Shown here: one piece after another, positions 53,904 through 62,923 of the stretch
Layout of the letters: the number at the start of each line of letters is the position of its first letter
How positions within the stretch are numbered: position 1 is the stretch's first letter
DNA from: Bradyrhizobium diazoefficiens
Lineage (GTDB): Bacteria; Pseudomonadota; Alphaproteobacteria; Rhizobiales; Xanthobacteraceae
Length of the DNA stretch: 64,000 bases
Assembly: GCF_016616885.1 (NCBI RefSeq)
Contig: NZ_CP067102.1
Location: 434,001 to 498,000 of the forward strand
Reading direction: 5' to 3'
Position numbers and translations under genes: made by a program
Notes under the pieces: generated by a model
What the model was told of the DNA's origin: nothing
Database searches by the model: none
Seen by the model: only the letters and a program-made list of their open reading frames with translations

Positions 53904-55433
53904 TCACTTCTTCGCGTAAATATCCTTGTACGTATCCCGCAGCACGTTCTTTTGCACCTTGCCCATGGTGTTGCGCGGTAGTTCGTCGACGACGAAGACG
54001 CGCTTGGGCATCTTGAATTTGGCGAGCCTTCCGTCGAGCGCCTTCAGCACCGCGCCTTCGGTGATATCGGCGCCCTTGTTGCAAACCAGCACGGCCGTGA
54101 CACCCTCGCCGAAATCGGCATGGGGCACGCCGATCACGGCGGATTCGATCACGCCGGGCATGGCGTCGATCTCGCTCTCGATTTCCTTCGGATAGACGTT
54201 GAAGCCGCCGGAGATCACGAGGTCCTTGCCGCGGCCGAGAATGTGGACGTAGCCCTTGTCGTCGATCTTGCCGAGGTCGCCGGTGATGAAGAAACCGTCG
54301 GGACGGAATTCCGACTTGGTCTTCTCCGGCATGCGCCAATAGCCCTTGAAGACGTTCGGGCCCTTGACCTCGATCATGCCGATCTCCTCGCGCGGCAGTT
54401 CCTTGCCGGTCTCAGGCTCGGTCACGCGCACGGAGACGCCGGGCAAGGGAAAGCCGACCGCGCCAGGCACGCGCTCGCCGTCATAGGGGTTCGACGTGTT
54501 CATGTTGGTCTCGGTCATGCCGTAGCGCTCGAGCACCGCATGGCCCGTGCGCGCCGACCATTCGCGATGGGTCTCGGCCAGCAGCGGCGCCGAGCCCGAA
54601 ATGAACAGCCGCATATGTTTCGTGGTTTCGCGCGACAGCGCGGAATTCTGGAGCAGGCGGGTATAGAAGGTCGGCACGCCCATCAGCACGGTCGCGCGCG
54701 CCATCAGCTTGATGATGAGATCAGGATCGAGCTTCGGCAGGAAGATCATCGATGCCCGCGAGAACAGCGTCACGTTGGTCGCCACGAACAGGCCGTGGGT
54801 ATGGTAGATCGGCAGCGCGTGGATCAGCACGTCCTTGTCGGTGAAACGCCAGTAGGCGACCAGCGAGAGCGAGTTCGACGCGAGATTGTCATGCGTCAGC
54901 ATCGCACCCTTGGAGCGGCCGGTGGTGCCCGACGTGTAGAGGATCGCGGCGAGATCGTCGTTCGTCCGCGGGACCGTCGTGAATTCGCTGCTGGCCGTCT
55001 CGGCTGCGTCGGTCAGCGAACCCTTGCCGTCAGCTCCGAGCGTCTCGACCTTGGCCCTCACCTTGGCTGCGATCGGGGCGAGGCCTTCGGCTTTGGCGGG
55101 ATCACAGACCACCAGCGACGGCTCGGCATCGCCGATGAAGTAATCGAGCTCGTTCAGCGTATAGGCGGTGTTGAGCGGCAGATAGACCGCCCCGGCCCGC
55201 ACCGTGGCGAGGTACAGCACGATGTTGGCGACGGATTTTTCCACCTGCACCGCGACGCGGTCGCCGGGCCTCACGCCGCGCGCGACCAGCACATTCGCCA
55301 TTTGCCCGGCCCGCGCGATCAATTCGCCATAGCTGATATGGACGCCGTCCTGCGTTTCGATCGCGAGACGCGCAGGGGTATCGAGGCCGTCGAACAGGCG
55401 GGAAAACAGGTTGGCGTTGGCTGCGTGCTTCAT
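53904..55433 (-). CDS. Malonyl-CoA synthetase-like acyl-CoA ligase (MatB type)
   Basis: A 509-residue ANL-superfamily enzyme that should activate a short dicarboxylic acid with ATP and CoA. The P-loop LYTSGTTGRSKGAML, ERYGMTETNMN, the hinge region FITGDLGKIDDKGY and the catalytic Lys in NTMGKVQKN are all present. The sequence resembles rhizobial malonyl-CoA synthetases. The start is the ATG at 55433, with AGGAAATC upstream; the longer frame to 55463 lacks support. No matA or matC is beside it, so the malonate assignment is by similarity from memory. It is divergent from an SDR at 55529, with about 95 bases between. Confidence 0.85.
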   Translation of the reverse strand: MKHAANANLFSRLFDGLDTPARLAIETQDGVHISYGELIARAGQMANVLVARGVRPGDRVAVQVEKSVANIVLYLATVRAGAVYLPLNTAYTLNELDYFIGDAEPSLVVCDPAKAEGLAPIAAKVRAKVETLGADGKGSLTDAAETASSEFTTVPRTNDDLAAILYTSGTTGRSKGAMLTHDNLASNSLSLVAYWRFTDKDVLIHALPIYHTHGLFVATNVTLFSRASMIFLPKLDPDLIIKLMARATVLMGVPTFYTRLLQNSALSRETTKHMRLFISGSAPLLAETHREWSARTGHAVLERYGMTETNMNTSNPYDGERVPGAVGFPLPGVSVRVTEPETGKELPREEIGMIEVKGPNVFKGYWRMPEKTKSEFRPDGFFITGDLGKIDDKGYVHILGRGKDLVISGGFNVYPKEIESEIDAMPGVIESAVIGVPHADFGEGVTAVLVCNKGADITEGAVLKALDGRLAKFKMPKRVFVVDELPRNTMGKVQKNVLRDTYKDIYAKK

Positions 55434-55528
55434 GCAAGATTTCCTCGACCGCAAGACTGACAAGGCCGGTCAAAACCGAGGGCTGGATTAGCAAAAACCG
55501 CCCCAATGAAGCAACGGAGACAGTTGGC

Positions 55529-56290
55529 ATGGCAAAAAACGGGAAACGCGTGGCCTGGGTCACGGGCGGCGGCAGCGGGATCGGTGAGGCCGGCGCCGAG
55601 GCGCTCGCGGCCGACGGCTGGACCGTCGTGGTCTCCGGCCGCCGCAAGGACGCCCTGGAGACCGTGGTCGCGAAGATCGCCAAGGCCGGCGGGACCGCCG
55701 AGGCGCTCGCGCTGGACGTGGCGGTCGCGGCTGACACCCAGAAGGCGGCCGATCTCATCGTCGCGAAGCACGGCCGGATCGACCTGCTCGTGAACAATGC
55801 CGGCATCAATGTCCCCAAGCGCAACTGGAAGGACATGGAACTGGAGGGCTGGGACCGGCTGGTCCAGGTCAATCTCAACGGCGTGCTCTATTGCATGCGC
55901 GCGGTGCTGCCGACGATGCGCAAGCAACAGGACGGCTCGATCATCAACGTCTCGTCCTGGGCCGGCCGCCACGTCTCGAAGATGCCGGGCCCAGCCTACA
56001 CCACGACCAAGCATGCGGTGCTGGCGCTGACCCATTCCTTCAACATGGACGAATGCGTCAATGGCTTGCGCGCCTGCTGCCTGATGCCGGGCGAGGTGGC
56101 GACTCCGATCCTGAAGCTGCGCCCGGTGGTGCCGAGCGAGGAGGAGCAGGCGAAGATGCTGCAGTCGGAAGATCTCGGCCGCACCATCGCGTTCATCGCA
56201 TCGATGCCACCGCGCGTCTGCATCAACGAGCTCCTGATCAGCCCGACGCATAATCGCGGGTTCATTCAGACGCCGCACAACAGGGATTGA
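55529..56290 (+). CDS. Short-chain dehydrogenase/reductase
   Basis: A 253-residue classical SDR. Cofactor motif WVTGGGSGIGEAGAEAL, NNAGIN in the fourth strand, the catalytic Ser in NVSSWAGRH and YTTTKHAV for the Tyr-Lys pair. The Arg in VVVSGRRKD after the second strand suggests NADP preference. It is divergent from the malonyl-CoA-synthetase-like gene; the shared region may regulate both. The C-terminal INELLISPTHNRGF is like that of 3-oxoacyl reductases or quinone reductases, but the substrate is not known. A nested palindromic repeat follows its stop. Confidence 0.88.
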   Translation: MAKNGKRVAWVTGGGSGIGEAGAEALAADGWTVVVSGRRKDALETVVAKIAKAGGTAEALALDVAVAADTQKAADLIVAKHGRIDLLVNNAGINVPKRNWKDMELEGWDRLVQVNLNGVLYCMRAVLPTMRKQQDGSIINVSSWAGRHVSKMPGPAYTTTKHAVLALTHSFNMDECVNGLRACCLMPGEVATPILKLRPVVPSEEEQAKMLQSEDLGRTIAFIASMPPRVCINELLISPTHNRGFIQTPHNRD

Positions 56291-56296
56291 GGTGCC

Positions 56297-56414
56297 CGTC
56301 ATTGCGAGCGAAGCGAAGCAATCCAGGAATGCGTCCGCAGAGACAGTCCGGATTGCTTCGTCGCACCAGCGCAAAATTGCTACGCAATTTTGTCGCGGGC
56401 TCCTCGCAATGACG
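56297..56414. repeat. CGTCATTGCGAG repeat with nested palindrome insert
   Basis: The usual arms (CGTCATTGCGAGCGAAGCGA and CTCCTCGCAATGACG) are present, but the right arm is interrupted after GATTGCTTCGTCGCA by about 38 bases. That insert holds its own perfect palindrome around CAAAATTGC TACG GCAATTTTG. It is longer than the other copies (about 118 versus 85). Confidence 0.8.
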
Positions 56415-56612
56415 GTGGATCGACCACACGGGCTCAACGCCCCTTAGTTTCATGCATCACGATAAATTATTGTTCGAAACCACTTCGCAAACCCTCCCGT
56501 AGTTCGGACCAACGACGCGCTACTGCCTCACGTCAAACTGTCGCAGCCGCCGTTGTTGCCCCAACGCAAACGCCGGCGCATTGCCGGTCACAATCCAAAC
56601 GGGAGTTTCTCC

Positions 56613-57167
56613 ATGTCGAAGCGCATTTCCTATCTCACCGCCGCTGCCTTCAGCGCGCTGGCCATCACCGCGACCGTCATCGCGCCTGCCCGCGCCGAGG
56701 AAAAGACCGTCATGGTCGGCGGCGCCGCGATGTTCCCGTCGAAGAACATCGTCCAGAATGCCGTCAACTCGAAGGATCACACCACGCTGGTGGCGGCGGT
56801 GAAGGCGGCCGGCCTCGTCCCGACGCTGGAAGGCAAGGGTCCGTTCACGGTGTTCGCGCCGACCAACACCGCCTTCGGCAAGCTGCCGGCCGGCACCGTC
56901 GACACCCTGGTCAAGCCCGAGAACAAGGCGGCGCTGACCAAGATCCTCACCTACCATGTGGTGGCGGGCAAGCTCGAAGCCTCCGACCTCACCGACGGCA
57001 AGAAGCTGAAGACCGTCGAGGGTGAGGAACTCACAGTGAAGAAGCAGGACGGCAAGGTCTGGATCGTCGACGCCAAGGGCGGCACCTCGATGGTGACGAT
57101 TTCCAACGTCAACCAGTCGAATGGCGTGATCCATGTGGTCGATACCGTGCTGATGCCGGCAACGTAA
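56613..57167 (+). CDS. Secreted fasciclin-domain protein
   Basis: A 184-residue exported protein. A signal peptide (AAFSALAITATVIAPARA) is cleaved near residue 29. It is followed by one fasciclin (FAS1) domain with the H1 box GPFTVFAPTNTAFGKLP, the YH element LTYHVVAGKL and the H2 box NGVIHVVDTVLMP. FAS1 domains mediate adhesion or protein contacts; single-domain bacterial forms are common in rhizobia. The start is the ATG at 56613 with GGGAG upstream. A hairpin terminator follows at 57213. It is about 170 bases before a cytochrome b/molybdoenzyme pair on the same strand, a possible functional set. Confidence 0.9.
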   Translation: MSKRISYLTAAAFSALAITATVIAPARAEEKTVMVGGAAMFPSKNIVQNAVNSKDHTTLVAAVKAAGLVPTLEGKGPFTVFAPTNTAFGKLPAGTVDTLVKPENKAALTKILTYHVVAGKLEASDLTDGKKLKTVEGEELTVKKQDGKVWIVDAKGGTSMVTISNVNQSNGVIHVVDTVLMPAT

Positions 57168-57212
57168 CACCGCGCAACCCTGTTTCATCCCCTACAGGGT
57201 GCGGCGAAACGG

Positions 57213-57240
57213 CGAGCCGGGGAGATCCGGCTCGCTTTAT
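57213..57240 (+). terminator. Hairpin terminator after fasciclin gene
   Basis: CGAGCCGG / CCGGCTCG form a perfect 8-bp stem around GGAGAT, followed by CTTTATT, about 50 bases after the fasciclin stop. Confidence 0.7.
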
Positions 57241-57339
57241 TGTGACCACCACAGCCAGCGATTCGATTCGCGGTCTGGCGTAACGAAGGCGGCCCGATCG
57301 GCGTATAATCGCTGACACGATTTCCAGGACGGAACCACC

Positions 57340-57969
57340 ATGTCGAGCCTCACAGTCACCGACGAGCATGTCAGCGCCAAGCCCGCCAAGGTGATCCAGC
57401 CGGTCTGGGTCCGCGTGATGCACTGGACCAACGCCGTCGCCATGATCCTGATGATCCTGTCGGGCTGGCAGATCTACAATGCTTCGCCGCTGTTCAGTTT
57501 CAGTTTCCCGCGCGACTACACGCTCGGCGGCTGGCTCGGTGGCGGCCTGCTTTGGCATTTTGCGGCGATGTGGCTGCTGATGATCAACGGACTCGCCTAT
57601 CTCGTCACCGGGTTCGCCACCGGTCGCTTCCGCAAAAAGCTACTGCCCATCACGCCGTCGGGCGTGCTCCACGACGTCAGGGCAGCGCTGACCTTCAAGC
57701 TCGGCCACGACGATCTCACCGTCTACAATTACGTGCAGCGCACGCTCTATGCCGGCATCATCGTCGTCGGCGTGCTGATCGTGCTGTCGGGCCTGTCGAT
57801 GTGGAAGCCGGTGCAATTGCACTGGCTGGTGATGCTGTTCGGCGATTATCCGACCGCGCGCTATGTCCATTTCTTCTGCATGTCCGCGATCTGCGCTTTC
57901 CTCGTCATTCACGTCCTGCTTGCGCTGCTGGTGCCGAAGAGCCTGCGCGCCATGATCATCGGTCGCTAA
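57340..57969 (+). CDS. Cytochrome b561-type membrane subunit
   Basis: A 209-residue inner-membrane cytochrome b of the hydrogenase/thiosulfate-reductase anchor type, with four main membrane helices. Candidate heme-ligand histidines are in WVRVMHWTNAVAM (helix 1), GLLWHFAAMWLL, QLHWLVMLF and ARYVHFFCMSAICAFLVIHVLLALL, enough for two b hemes. It would pass electrons between quinol and the molybdoenzyme encoded eleven bases downstream, as in MsrPQ-like or YedYZ-like pairs, though it belongs to another cytochrome family. The start at 57340 has a modest GGAACC upstream. The fasciclin gene precedes it. Confidence 0.87.
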   Translation: MSSLTVTDEHVSAKPAKVIQPVWVRVMHWTNAVAMILMILSGWQIYNASPLFSFSFPRDYTLGGWLGGGLLWHFAAMWLLMINGLAYLVTGFATGRFRKKLLPITPSGVLHDVRAALTFKLGHDDLTVYNYVQRTLYAGIIVVGVLIVLSGLSMWKPVQLHWLVMLFGDYPTARYVHFFCMSAICAFLVIHVLLALLVPKSLRAMIIGR

Positions 57970-57980
57970 GGGAGGAGATG

Positions 57981-58763
57981 ATGGCCAAGCGTTCATTCCT
58001 GATCCCCGGCGTCGACAAGCGGCTGCTGATCAAGGACTCCCTCAAGACGATGCCCGATGTCACCCGCCGCCGCTTCATCGCAGGCGGCGCCAGCCTCGGC
58101 GCGCTGACGCTGCTCACCGGCTGCGACGTGGTCGACTCCTCGTCGGCCGAGGCGTTTCTGACAAAAGTCTCGAAATTCAACGACGCCGTGCAGGATTTCA
58201 TTTTTAATCCCGACGCACTGGCCCCGACGTTTCCCGAGAGCGCGATTACAAAGCCGTTCCCGTTCAACGCCTATTACGATCTCGACGACGCGCCGGAGAT
58301 CGCGGCCGACGACTGGAAGCTCGAGGTGCGCGGCCTCGTCGACAACAAGAAGTCGTGGACGCTGCCGGAGCTCTACAAGCTGCCGCAGGTCACGCAAATC
58401 ACTCGCCACATCTGCGTCGAAGGCTGGAGCGCGATCGGCAGCTGGACCGGCACGCCCTTGCGCGATTTCCTGAAACTCGTCGGCGCCGACACGCGCGCGA
58501 AATACGTCTGGTTCCAGTGCGCCGACAAGGACGGCTACAACTCGCCGTTGGACATGCGCTCCGCGCTGCATCCGCAGACCCAGATGACGTTCAAATACGC
58601 CAACGAGATTCTGCCGCGCGCCTACGGCTTCCCGATGAAGATCCGCGTGCCGACAAAACTCGGCTTCAAGAACCCGAAATACGTCGTCTCGATGGAAGTC
58701 ACCAACGACTACAAAGGCGGCTATTGGGAAGACCAGGGGTATAATTCGTTCAGCGGGAGCTGA
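57981..58763 (+). CDS. Sulfite-oxidase-type molybdoenzyme, Tat-exported putative lipoprotein
   Basis: A 260-residue periplasmic molybdopterin protein. A long Tat signal has TRRRFIAGGASLGALTLLTGC; the LTGC end matches a lipobox, so the mature protein may be a lipoprotein anchored by that Cys. The domain has HICVEGWSAIGSWTG, where the Cys is the molybdenum ligand of the sulfite oxidase/YedY family, then KYVWFQCADKDGYNSPLDMR and GFPMKIRVPTKLGFKNPKYV. The start is the ATG at 57981 behind GGAGGAG. The cytochrome b gene immediately upstream is its likely electron partner. The substrate (sulfoxide, sulfite or other) is unknown. Confidence 0.87.
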   Translation: MAKRSFLIPGVDKRLLIKDSLKTMPDVTRRRFIAGGASLGALTLLTGCDVVDSSSAEAFLTKVSKFNDAVQDFIFNPDALAPTFPESAITKPFPFNAYYDLDDAPEIAADDWKLEVRGLVDNKKSWTLPELYKLPQVTQITRHICVEGWSAIGSWTGTPLRDFLKLVGADTRAKYVWFQCADKDGYNSPLDMRSALHPQTQMTFKYANEILPRAYGFPMKIRVPTKLGFKNPKYVVSMEVTNDYKGGYWEDQGYNSFSGS

Positions 58764-58815
58764 GAGGGCGAATAGCGAGTCGTAACCGCGCTTGCGGCTC
58801 ACAATTCGCCACTCG

Positions 58816-60018
58816 CTACTCGCCATTCGCAGCTTTTGGCCCCACCTTCCGCTGACACAACGCCGCCACCGCGCCCAGCGCCAGCAGCGCCGCCGAGACA
58901 TTCAGCGCGTAGCTCAAGCTCCCCAGCGCATCCGTGATCGCGCCGACCACGATCGGGCCGAGCGTCTGGCCGATGCCGAACGAGATCGTCATCGCCGCGA
59001 TCGCGGTCGGCCACTCCTCATGCGGATAGTTGAAGCGCACGAAGGCCGTGGTCGAGCCGACGACGGCGAAGAAGGCGACGCCGAACACCACCGCCGAGGT
59101 CCCAAGCCACGCGGTCGAATGTCCCAGCATCGGCAGGCTGGCGCCGATCGCGTTGGTGCCGAGGATGATGGCGGTGGCGAGACCGCCGCGATCGAGCGCG
59201 AGCACGCGACGCCAGACCCAGGGCGTCACGAACGCACTCACGCCGATCAAGCCCCAGAATCTCGCCTGCGCCGCAGCCCCGCCACCGCCGTCGCGCACAT
59301 AGGCGATCATGAAGGTCATGTAGGCGATGTAGCCGGCGCCGAACAGGAAGTAGGAGGCGAGATAGATCAGCACGGGACGGATCGCGAAGGCGGCGTGGCC
59401 GCCTTCGGTGAAGCGCGCGCCGCTCTCGATGCGCACCAAAAACAGCGGCACCGTCATCGCGGCCGAGAGCAGTGTCATCGCCCACCACACCATCCACCAC
59501 GAGCCGGGGCCGAAATGCTGCAGCGTGAACGGTGCGATCAGCCCCGAGGAGAGAATGCCGACACCCGGGCCGGCATAGAACAGGCTGAGCAGGAAATTGG
59601 CCCGCTCCGGGCGCGATTGCGCGATGGTTGCGGCCAGCGCGCCGCCGGCAACGAAGCCGGCCGCGGCCCCGAGGCCCAGCACGAGGCGCGCCAGGCTGAG
59701 CGCGATGAAATTGCCTGTCAGCGCGCAGGTGGCGAGCGCGGCGACGCAGGCCACGGTTCCGCCGCGGATCGCCGCCGACCAGCCGACACGCTGGATCAGT
59801 CGGGACGCCACCAGCGCGCCCACGAGGTAGCCGACGGCGTTGATGGTGTTCATGAAACCCGCCGCCGAGTAAGACCAGCCGAGGTCCTCCCGCATGTCAG
59901 GCAGCACCAGCGCATAGGCAAAGCGGCCGATGCCGAGCCCGACGGTGGCGGCCAGCGACAGGGTCAAGATCAGCCGCGCGGGATGTGCGTCGGGTGGGAG
60001 ACGGTCTGGGGCGTGCAA
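58816..60018 (-). CDS. YbfB/YjiJ family MFS transporter
   Basis: A 400-residue 12-helix transporter of the YbfB/YjiJ group. It has the family start [31 protein letters not shown] in helix 1 and loop, [16 protein letters not shown] after helix 2, and [22 protein letters not shown] in the middle. The probable start is a TTG at 60018 with GGAG ten bases upstream; an ATG at 60096 would add an unrelated stretch. Its 5' end lies about 130 bases from leuB in the opposite direction. The substrate is unknown; some members export sugars or drugs. Confidence 0.83.
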   Translation of the reverse strand: MHAPDRLPPDAHPARLILTLSLAATVGLGIGRFAYALVLPDMREDLGWSYSAAGFMNTINAVGYLVGALVASRLIQRVGWSAAIRGGTVACVAALATCALTGNFIALSLARLVLGLGAAAGFVAGGALAATIAQSRPERANFLLSLFYAGPGVGILSSGLIAPFTLQHFGPGSWWMVWWAMTLLSAAMTVPLFLVRIESGARFTEGGHAAFAIRPVLIYLASYFLFGAGYIAYMTFMIAYVRDGGGGAAAQARFWGLIGVSAFVTPWVWRRVLALDRGGLATAIILGTNAIGASLPMLGHSTAWLGTSAVVFGVAFFAVVGSTTAFVRFNYPHEEWPTAIAAMTISFGIGQTLGPIVVGAITDALGSLSYALNVSAALLALGAVAALCQRKVGPKAANGE

Positions 60019-60150
60019 GGGGTACTCCGGCGTCCCGCAGTGTGGCAGGCCCTGCCCGCCTTGCACAGCCGCGCGGCGGCAATGGTGTCTTGCCAAGCGC
60101 GCAACGCCGCTCTAGCACTCCGGCCGAAATCGATCTCAGAGGAAACGACC

Positions 60151-61263
60151 ATGGCGACCCACAAATTGCTGCTGCTCCCCGGCGACGGTATCGGCCCCGA
60201 GGTGATGGGCGAGGTGAAGCGGCTGATCGATTGGCTCAATTCGGCCGGGATCGCCAAATTCGAGACCGATACCGGCCTGGTCGGCGGCTCCGCCTATGAC
60301 GCCCACAAGGTGTCGATCTCCGAGGGCGACATGGCCAAGGCGATGGAAGCCGACGCCATCATCTTCGGCGCGGTCGGCGGCCCGAAGTGGGATGCCGTTC
60401 CTTACGAGGTGCGCCCCGAAGCCGGCTTGTTGCGCCTGCGCAAGGATCTCGCTTTGTTCGCCAACCTCCGCCCGGCGGTCTGCTATCCGGCGCTGGCCGA
60501 TGCTTCCAGCCTGAAGCGCGAGGCGGTCGAGGGTCTCGACATCGTCATCGTGCGCGAGCTCACCGGTGGCGTCTATTTCGGCGAGCCCAAGACCATCACC
60601 GATCTCGGCAACGGCCAGAAGCGCGCCATCGATACCCAGGTCTACGACACCTATGAGATCGAGCGCATCGGCCGCGTCGCCTTCGAGCTTGCCAGGAAGC
60701 GCAAGAACAAGGTGACGTCGATGGAGAAACGCAACGTCATGAAGTCGGGCGTGCTCTGGAACGAGGTCACGACCCAGGTCCACAAGCGCGAATATCCCGA
60801 TGTCATGCTCGAGCACCAGCTTGCTGATTCCGGCGGCATGATGCTGGTGAAATGGCCGAAGCAGTTCGACGTCATCGTTACCGACAATCTGTTCGGCGAC
60901 ATGCTGTCCGACATCGCCGCGATGCTCACCGGCTCGCTCGGCATGCTGCCCTCGGCCTCGCTCGGCGAGGTCGACGTCAAGACCAAGAAGCGCAAGGCCC
61001 TGTACGAGCCCGTGCACGGTTCGGCGCCTGATATCGCAGGCCAGGGTCTCGCCAATCCGATCGCGATGATCTCGTCCTTCGGCATGGCGCTGCGTTATTC
61101 CTTCGACATGGGCGCGCTCGCCGACAAGGTCGACGCCGCGATCGCCGCGGTGCTCGCCAGTGGCCTGCGCACCGCCGACATCAAGTCGGAAGGCACCACC
61201 GCCGCCTCGACCACGCAGATGGGCGAAGCGATCCTGAAGGAACTGCAGAAGCTGCACGCCTGA
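60151..61263 (+). CDS. leuB: 3-isopropylmalate dehydrogenase
   Basis: A 370-residue cytoplasmic NAD-dependent decarboxylating dehydrogenase of leucine synthesis. Signatures are [18 protein letters not shown], the [15 protein letters not shown]rg cluster for substrate binding, [13 protein letters not shown], the metal-binding [15 protein letters not shown] and the NAD-binding [17 protein letters not shown]. Length matches LeuB and the start (GAGG then ATG at 60151) is strong. The reading frame continues upstream as an accidental extension on the reverse of the MFS gene. leuCD are not in the window. A palindromic repeat cut by an IS701 element follows. Confidence 0.97.
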   Translation: MATHKLLLLPGDGIGPEVMGEVKRLIDWLNSAGIAKFETDTGLVGGSAYDAHKVSISEGDMAKAMEADAIIFGAVGGPKWDAVPYEVRPEAGLLRLRKDLALFANLRPAVCYPALADASSLKREAVEGLDIVIVRELTGGVYFGEPKTITDLGNGQKRAIDTQVYDTYEIERIGRVAFELARKRKNKVTSMEKRNVMKSGVLWNEVTTQVHKREYPDVMLEHQLADSGGMMLVKWPKQFDVIVTDNLFGDMLSDIAAMLTGSLGMLPSASLGEVDVKTKKRKALYEPVHGSAPDIAGQGLANPIAMISSFGMALRYSFDMGALADKVDAAIAAVLASGLRTADIKSEGTTAASTTQMGEAILKELQKLHA

Positions 61264-61280
61264 CGACAAGCACAGCACTC

Positions 61281-61386
61281 GTAGGGTGGGTTAGCCCTGC
61301 GGACCGCGCGAAGCGCGGTTCGCTGGGCGTAACCCACCGCTTCTGTCTCCGCGGAAACCAAAGTGGTGGGTTACGCCTTCGGCTAA
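61281..61386. repeat. Palindromic repeat, left part (cut by IS701 element)
   Basis: GTAGGGTGGGTTAG opens the repeat, followed by ACCGCGCGAAGCGCGGT and GCGTAACCCACCGC blocks and ending GGTGGGTTACGCCTTCGGCTAA. Its closing arm CTAACCCACCCTAC lies at 62889-62902, past the insertion. Confidence 0.8.
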
Positions 61387-62888
61387 TTTTACTGCGTCAC
61401 AAGAGGAGTTTTGGGCGGTCTCGACGGACGGCGCCACAGCACGGGCATCGCATGATTATTCTGCTCAGCGCCCGGATCAAGCGCGCGCGCACAGTTGCAA
61501 TCGAGTTTGGGACGTGGCGCTCAGGCCGCCAGGGCGGATCCGCGGGGTCGATAGTCGTCGGGTAAGCGAGGTGCCGGGAGCGGCGGGGCGCAACGAGGTC
61601 CTGAGGGGGGAATCGTCGCCCGCTCGGCGACCAGGAAGCCGTAAGCGGCGATGCACAGGGTCGCGTGATGATGGAAGCCCCGCCAGCCGCGCCCCTCGTA
61701 GTGACCCAGCCCGACCTCTTGCTTGAGCTCCTGGTAATCGCGCTCGATGCGCCAGCGCAGTTTCGCCAGATCGACGAGCCGCGTGAAGCTGATGGTCTCC
61801 GGCAGCGTGGAGAGCCAGTATCTGGTCGGCTCAGCTTCGCTCTTCGGCCATTCGATCAACAGCCACTCCGCCGACGATTTCTCCGGGATGAGCTTGTTGG
61901 ACCCAACACGCACGCGAACACGAGCAAAGCGCGAGGTGAGCTGCTCGGCCGAGCCCTCCCGCCACTTCACCGTGCACCATTCAAGCTTGGGCAGACCGAG
62001 GGCCAGTGTCTTGGCCGTGACCAACTCAGGCTCGTCGCGCCGGCCGGTATTGTTCATCGGCTTGTCCATGCGCCGCGGGCCGGCGCCAGGCCCCCACATC
62101 AAAATAGTTGGCACAATGCCGGCCACGTAAGACACGTTCAACTCCGACATGCCTGCACGCAGCCGCGCGTCCCTGCCGTAAGCGGCATCCATCAAGGCAA
62201 CGCCGCGCGGCAGGCTGGCCTCGCATGCCCGTCGTATCTGATCGAGTGCGATCTCCGGCTTGGTCTTGAACTTGATCTCCTTCGGAATGCCTGCCTTCTT
62301 TCGCCGTGCACGATCCTTGGCCCAGGTCTCCGGAAGGTACAGCCGGTAGTCGACCGGAAGGCTGCCGGTACGACTGGCGATCGACAGCGACACCGCCACC
62401 TGGCAGTTGGCCTGCTTGCCGAGTTGACCGCAATATTGGTGATGCACGCCGACCGAATGCTTGCCCTGCTTGGGAAACGAGGTGTCGTCGATGATCCAGG
62501 CCTCGATTGGCCCGTCCTTCTCCAGCGCCGGCAGCACCATCTGGCGGACCTTCGCCAGCACGTCCTCGTCGGACCAGCATGCATTCCCCACAAAGTGCAG
62601 CAACGACTGGTGCTGAGCAGCCGTCCGCGCCGGATCCGTTCGCGCCGCCAACGGTTCCACGCTCTTGCGTTCGCCGGGGAGCACCAACCCAGTGCAATAA
62701 TCGCGCAACTGTCGCCTACGTCTCGGATGACCGATCACGCTCGAAAGACCGTCTACGTAAGCCCCAAAACGCTCTTCGGCTTCCCGGTGATTGTTGACAC
62801 TCATCTGGCTCTCCGCGCGCCAATATATGAATCTCAACAGATACTTGATTCTCAGACCAAATCGCCGCGACCAACTGACTCAGTAGTA
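61387..62888 (-). mobile_element. IS701-family insertion sequence
   Basis: A 1502-bp element with a complete transposase. It is bounded by CTAA at 61383-61386 and 62889-62892, a 4-bp duplication fitting the YTAR target of IS701 elements. Its tips show imperfect inverted repeats sharing TACTG and GTCA (left TTTTACTGCGTCA, right on the reverse strand TACTACTGAGTCA). It sits inside a palindromic repeat: removing it and one CTAA rejoins GGTTAG...CTAACC arms. Confidence 0.85.
61521..62804 (-). CDS. IS701-family transposase
   Basis: A 427-residue DDE transposase with normal IS701 length. The family opening QSLLHFVGNACWSDEDVL and the first catalytic Asp region EAWIIDDTSFPKQGKHSV are clear, followed by VHHQYCGQLGKQANCQVAVS. 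The second Asp is in GVALMDAAYGRD and the Glu in RWRIERDYQELKQEVGLGHYEGR, a YREK-like region. The start is the ATG at 62804 with GGAGAG five bases upstream; an earlier start at 62837 is unlikely. The element appears intact and may be mobile. Confidence 0.92.
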   Translation of the reverse strand: MSVNNHREAEERFGAYVDGLSSVIGHPRRRRQLRDYCTGLVLPGERKSVEPLAARTDPARTAAQHQSLLHFVGNACWSDEDVLAKVRQMVLPALEKDGPIEAWIIDDTSFPKQGKHSVGVHHQYCGQLGKQANCQVAVSLSIASRTGSLPVDYRLYLPETWAKDRARRKKAGIPKEIKFKTKPEIALDQIRRACEASLPRGVALMDAAYGRDARLRAGMSELNVSYVAGIVPTILMWGPGAGPRRMDKPMNNTGRRDEPELVTAKTLALGLPKLEWCTVKWREGSAEQLTSRFARVRVRVGSNKLIPEKSSAEWLLIEWPKSEAEPTRYWLSTLPETISFTRLVDLAKLRWRIERDYQELKQEVGLGHYEGRGWRGFHHHATLCIAAYGFLVAERATIPPSGPRCAPPLPAPRLPDDYRPRGSALAA

Positions 62889-62923
62889 CTAACCCACCCT
62901 ACGCACCTGCTCGGAGTGACCTC

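Noticed and set aside
58792..60150. Long in-frame extension upstream of leuB (453 codons)
   Set aside because: It is the reverse of the MFS gene and has a shadow composition rich in Arg, His and Asp. LeuB starts at 60151 with a strong ribosome site.
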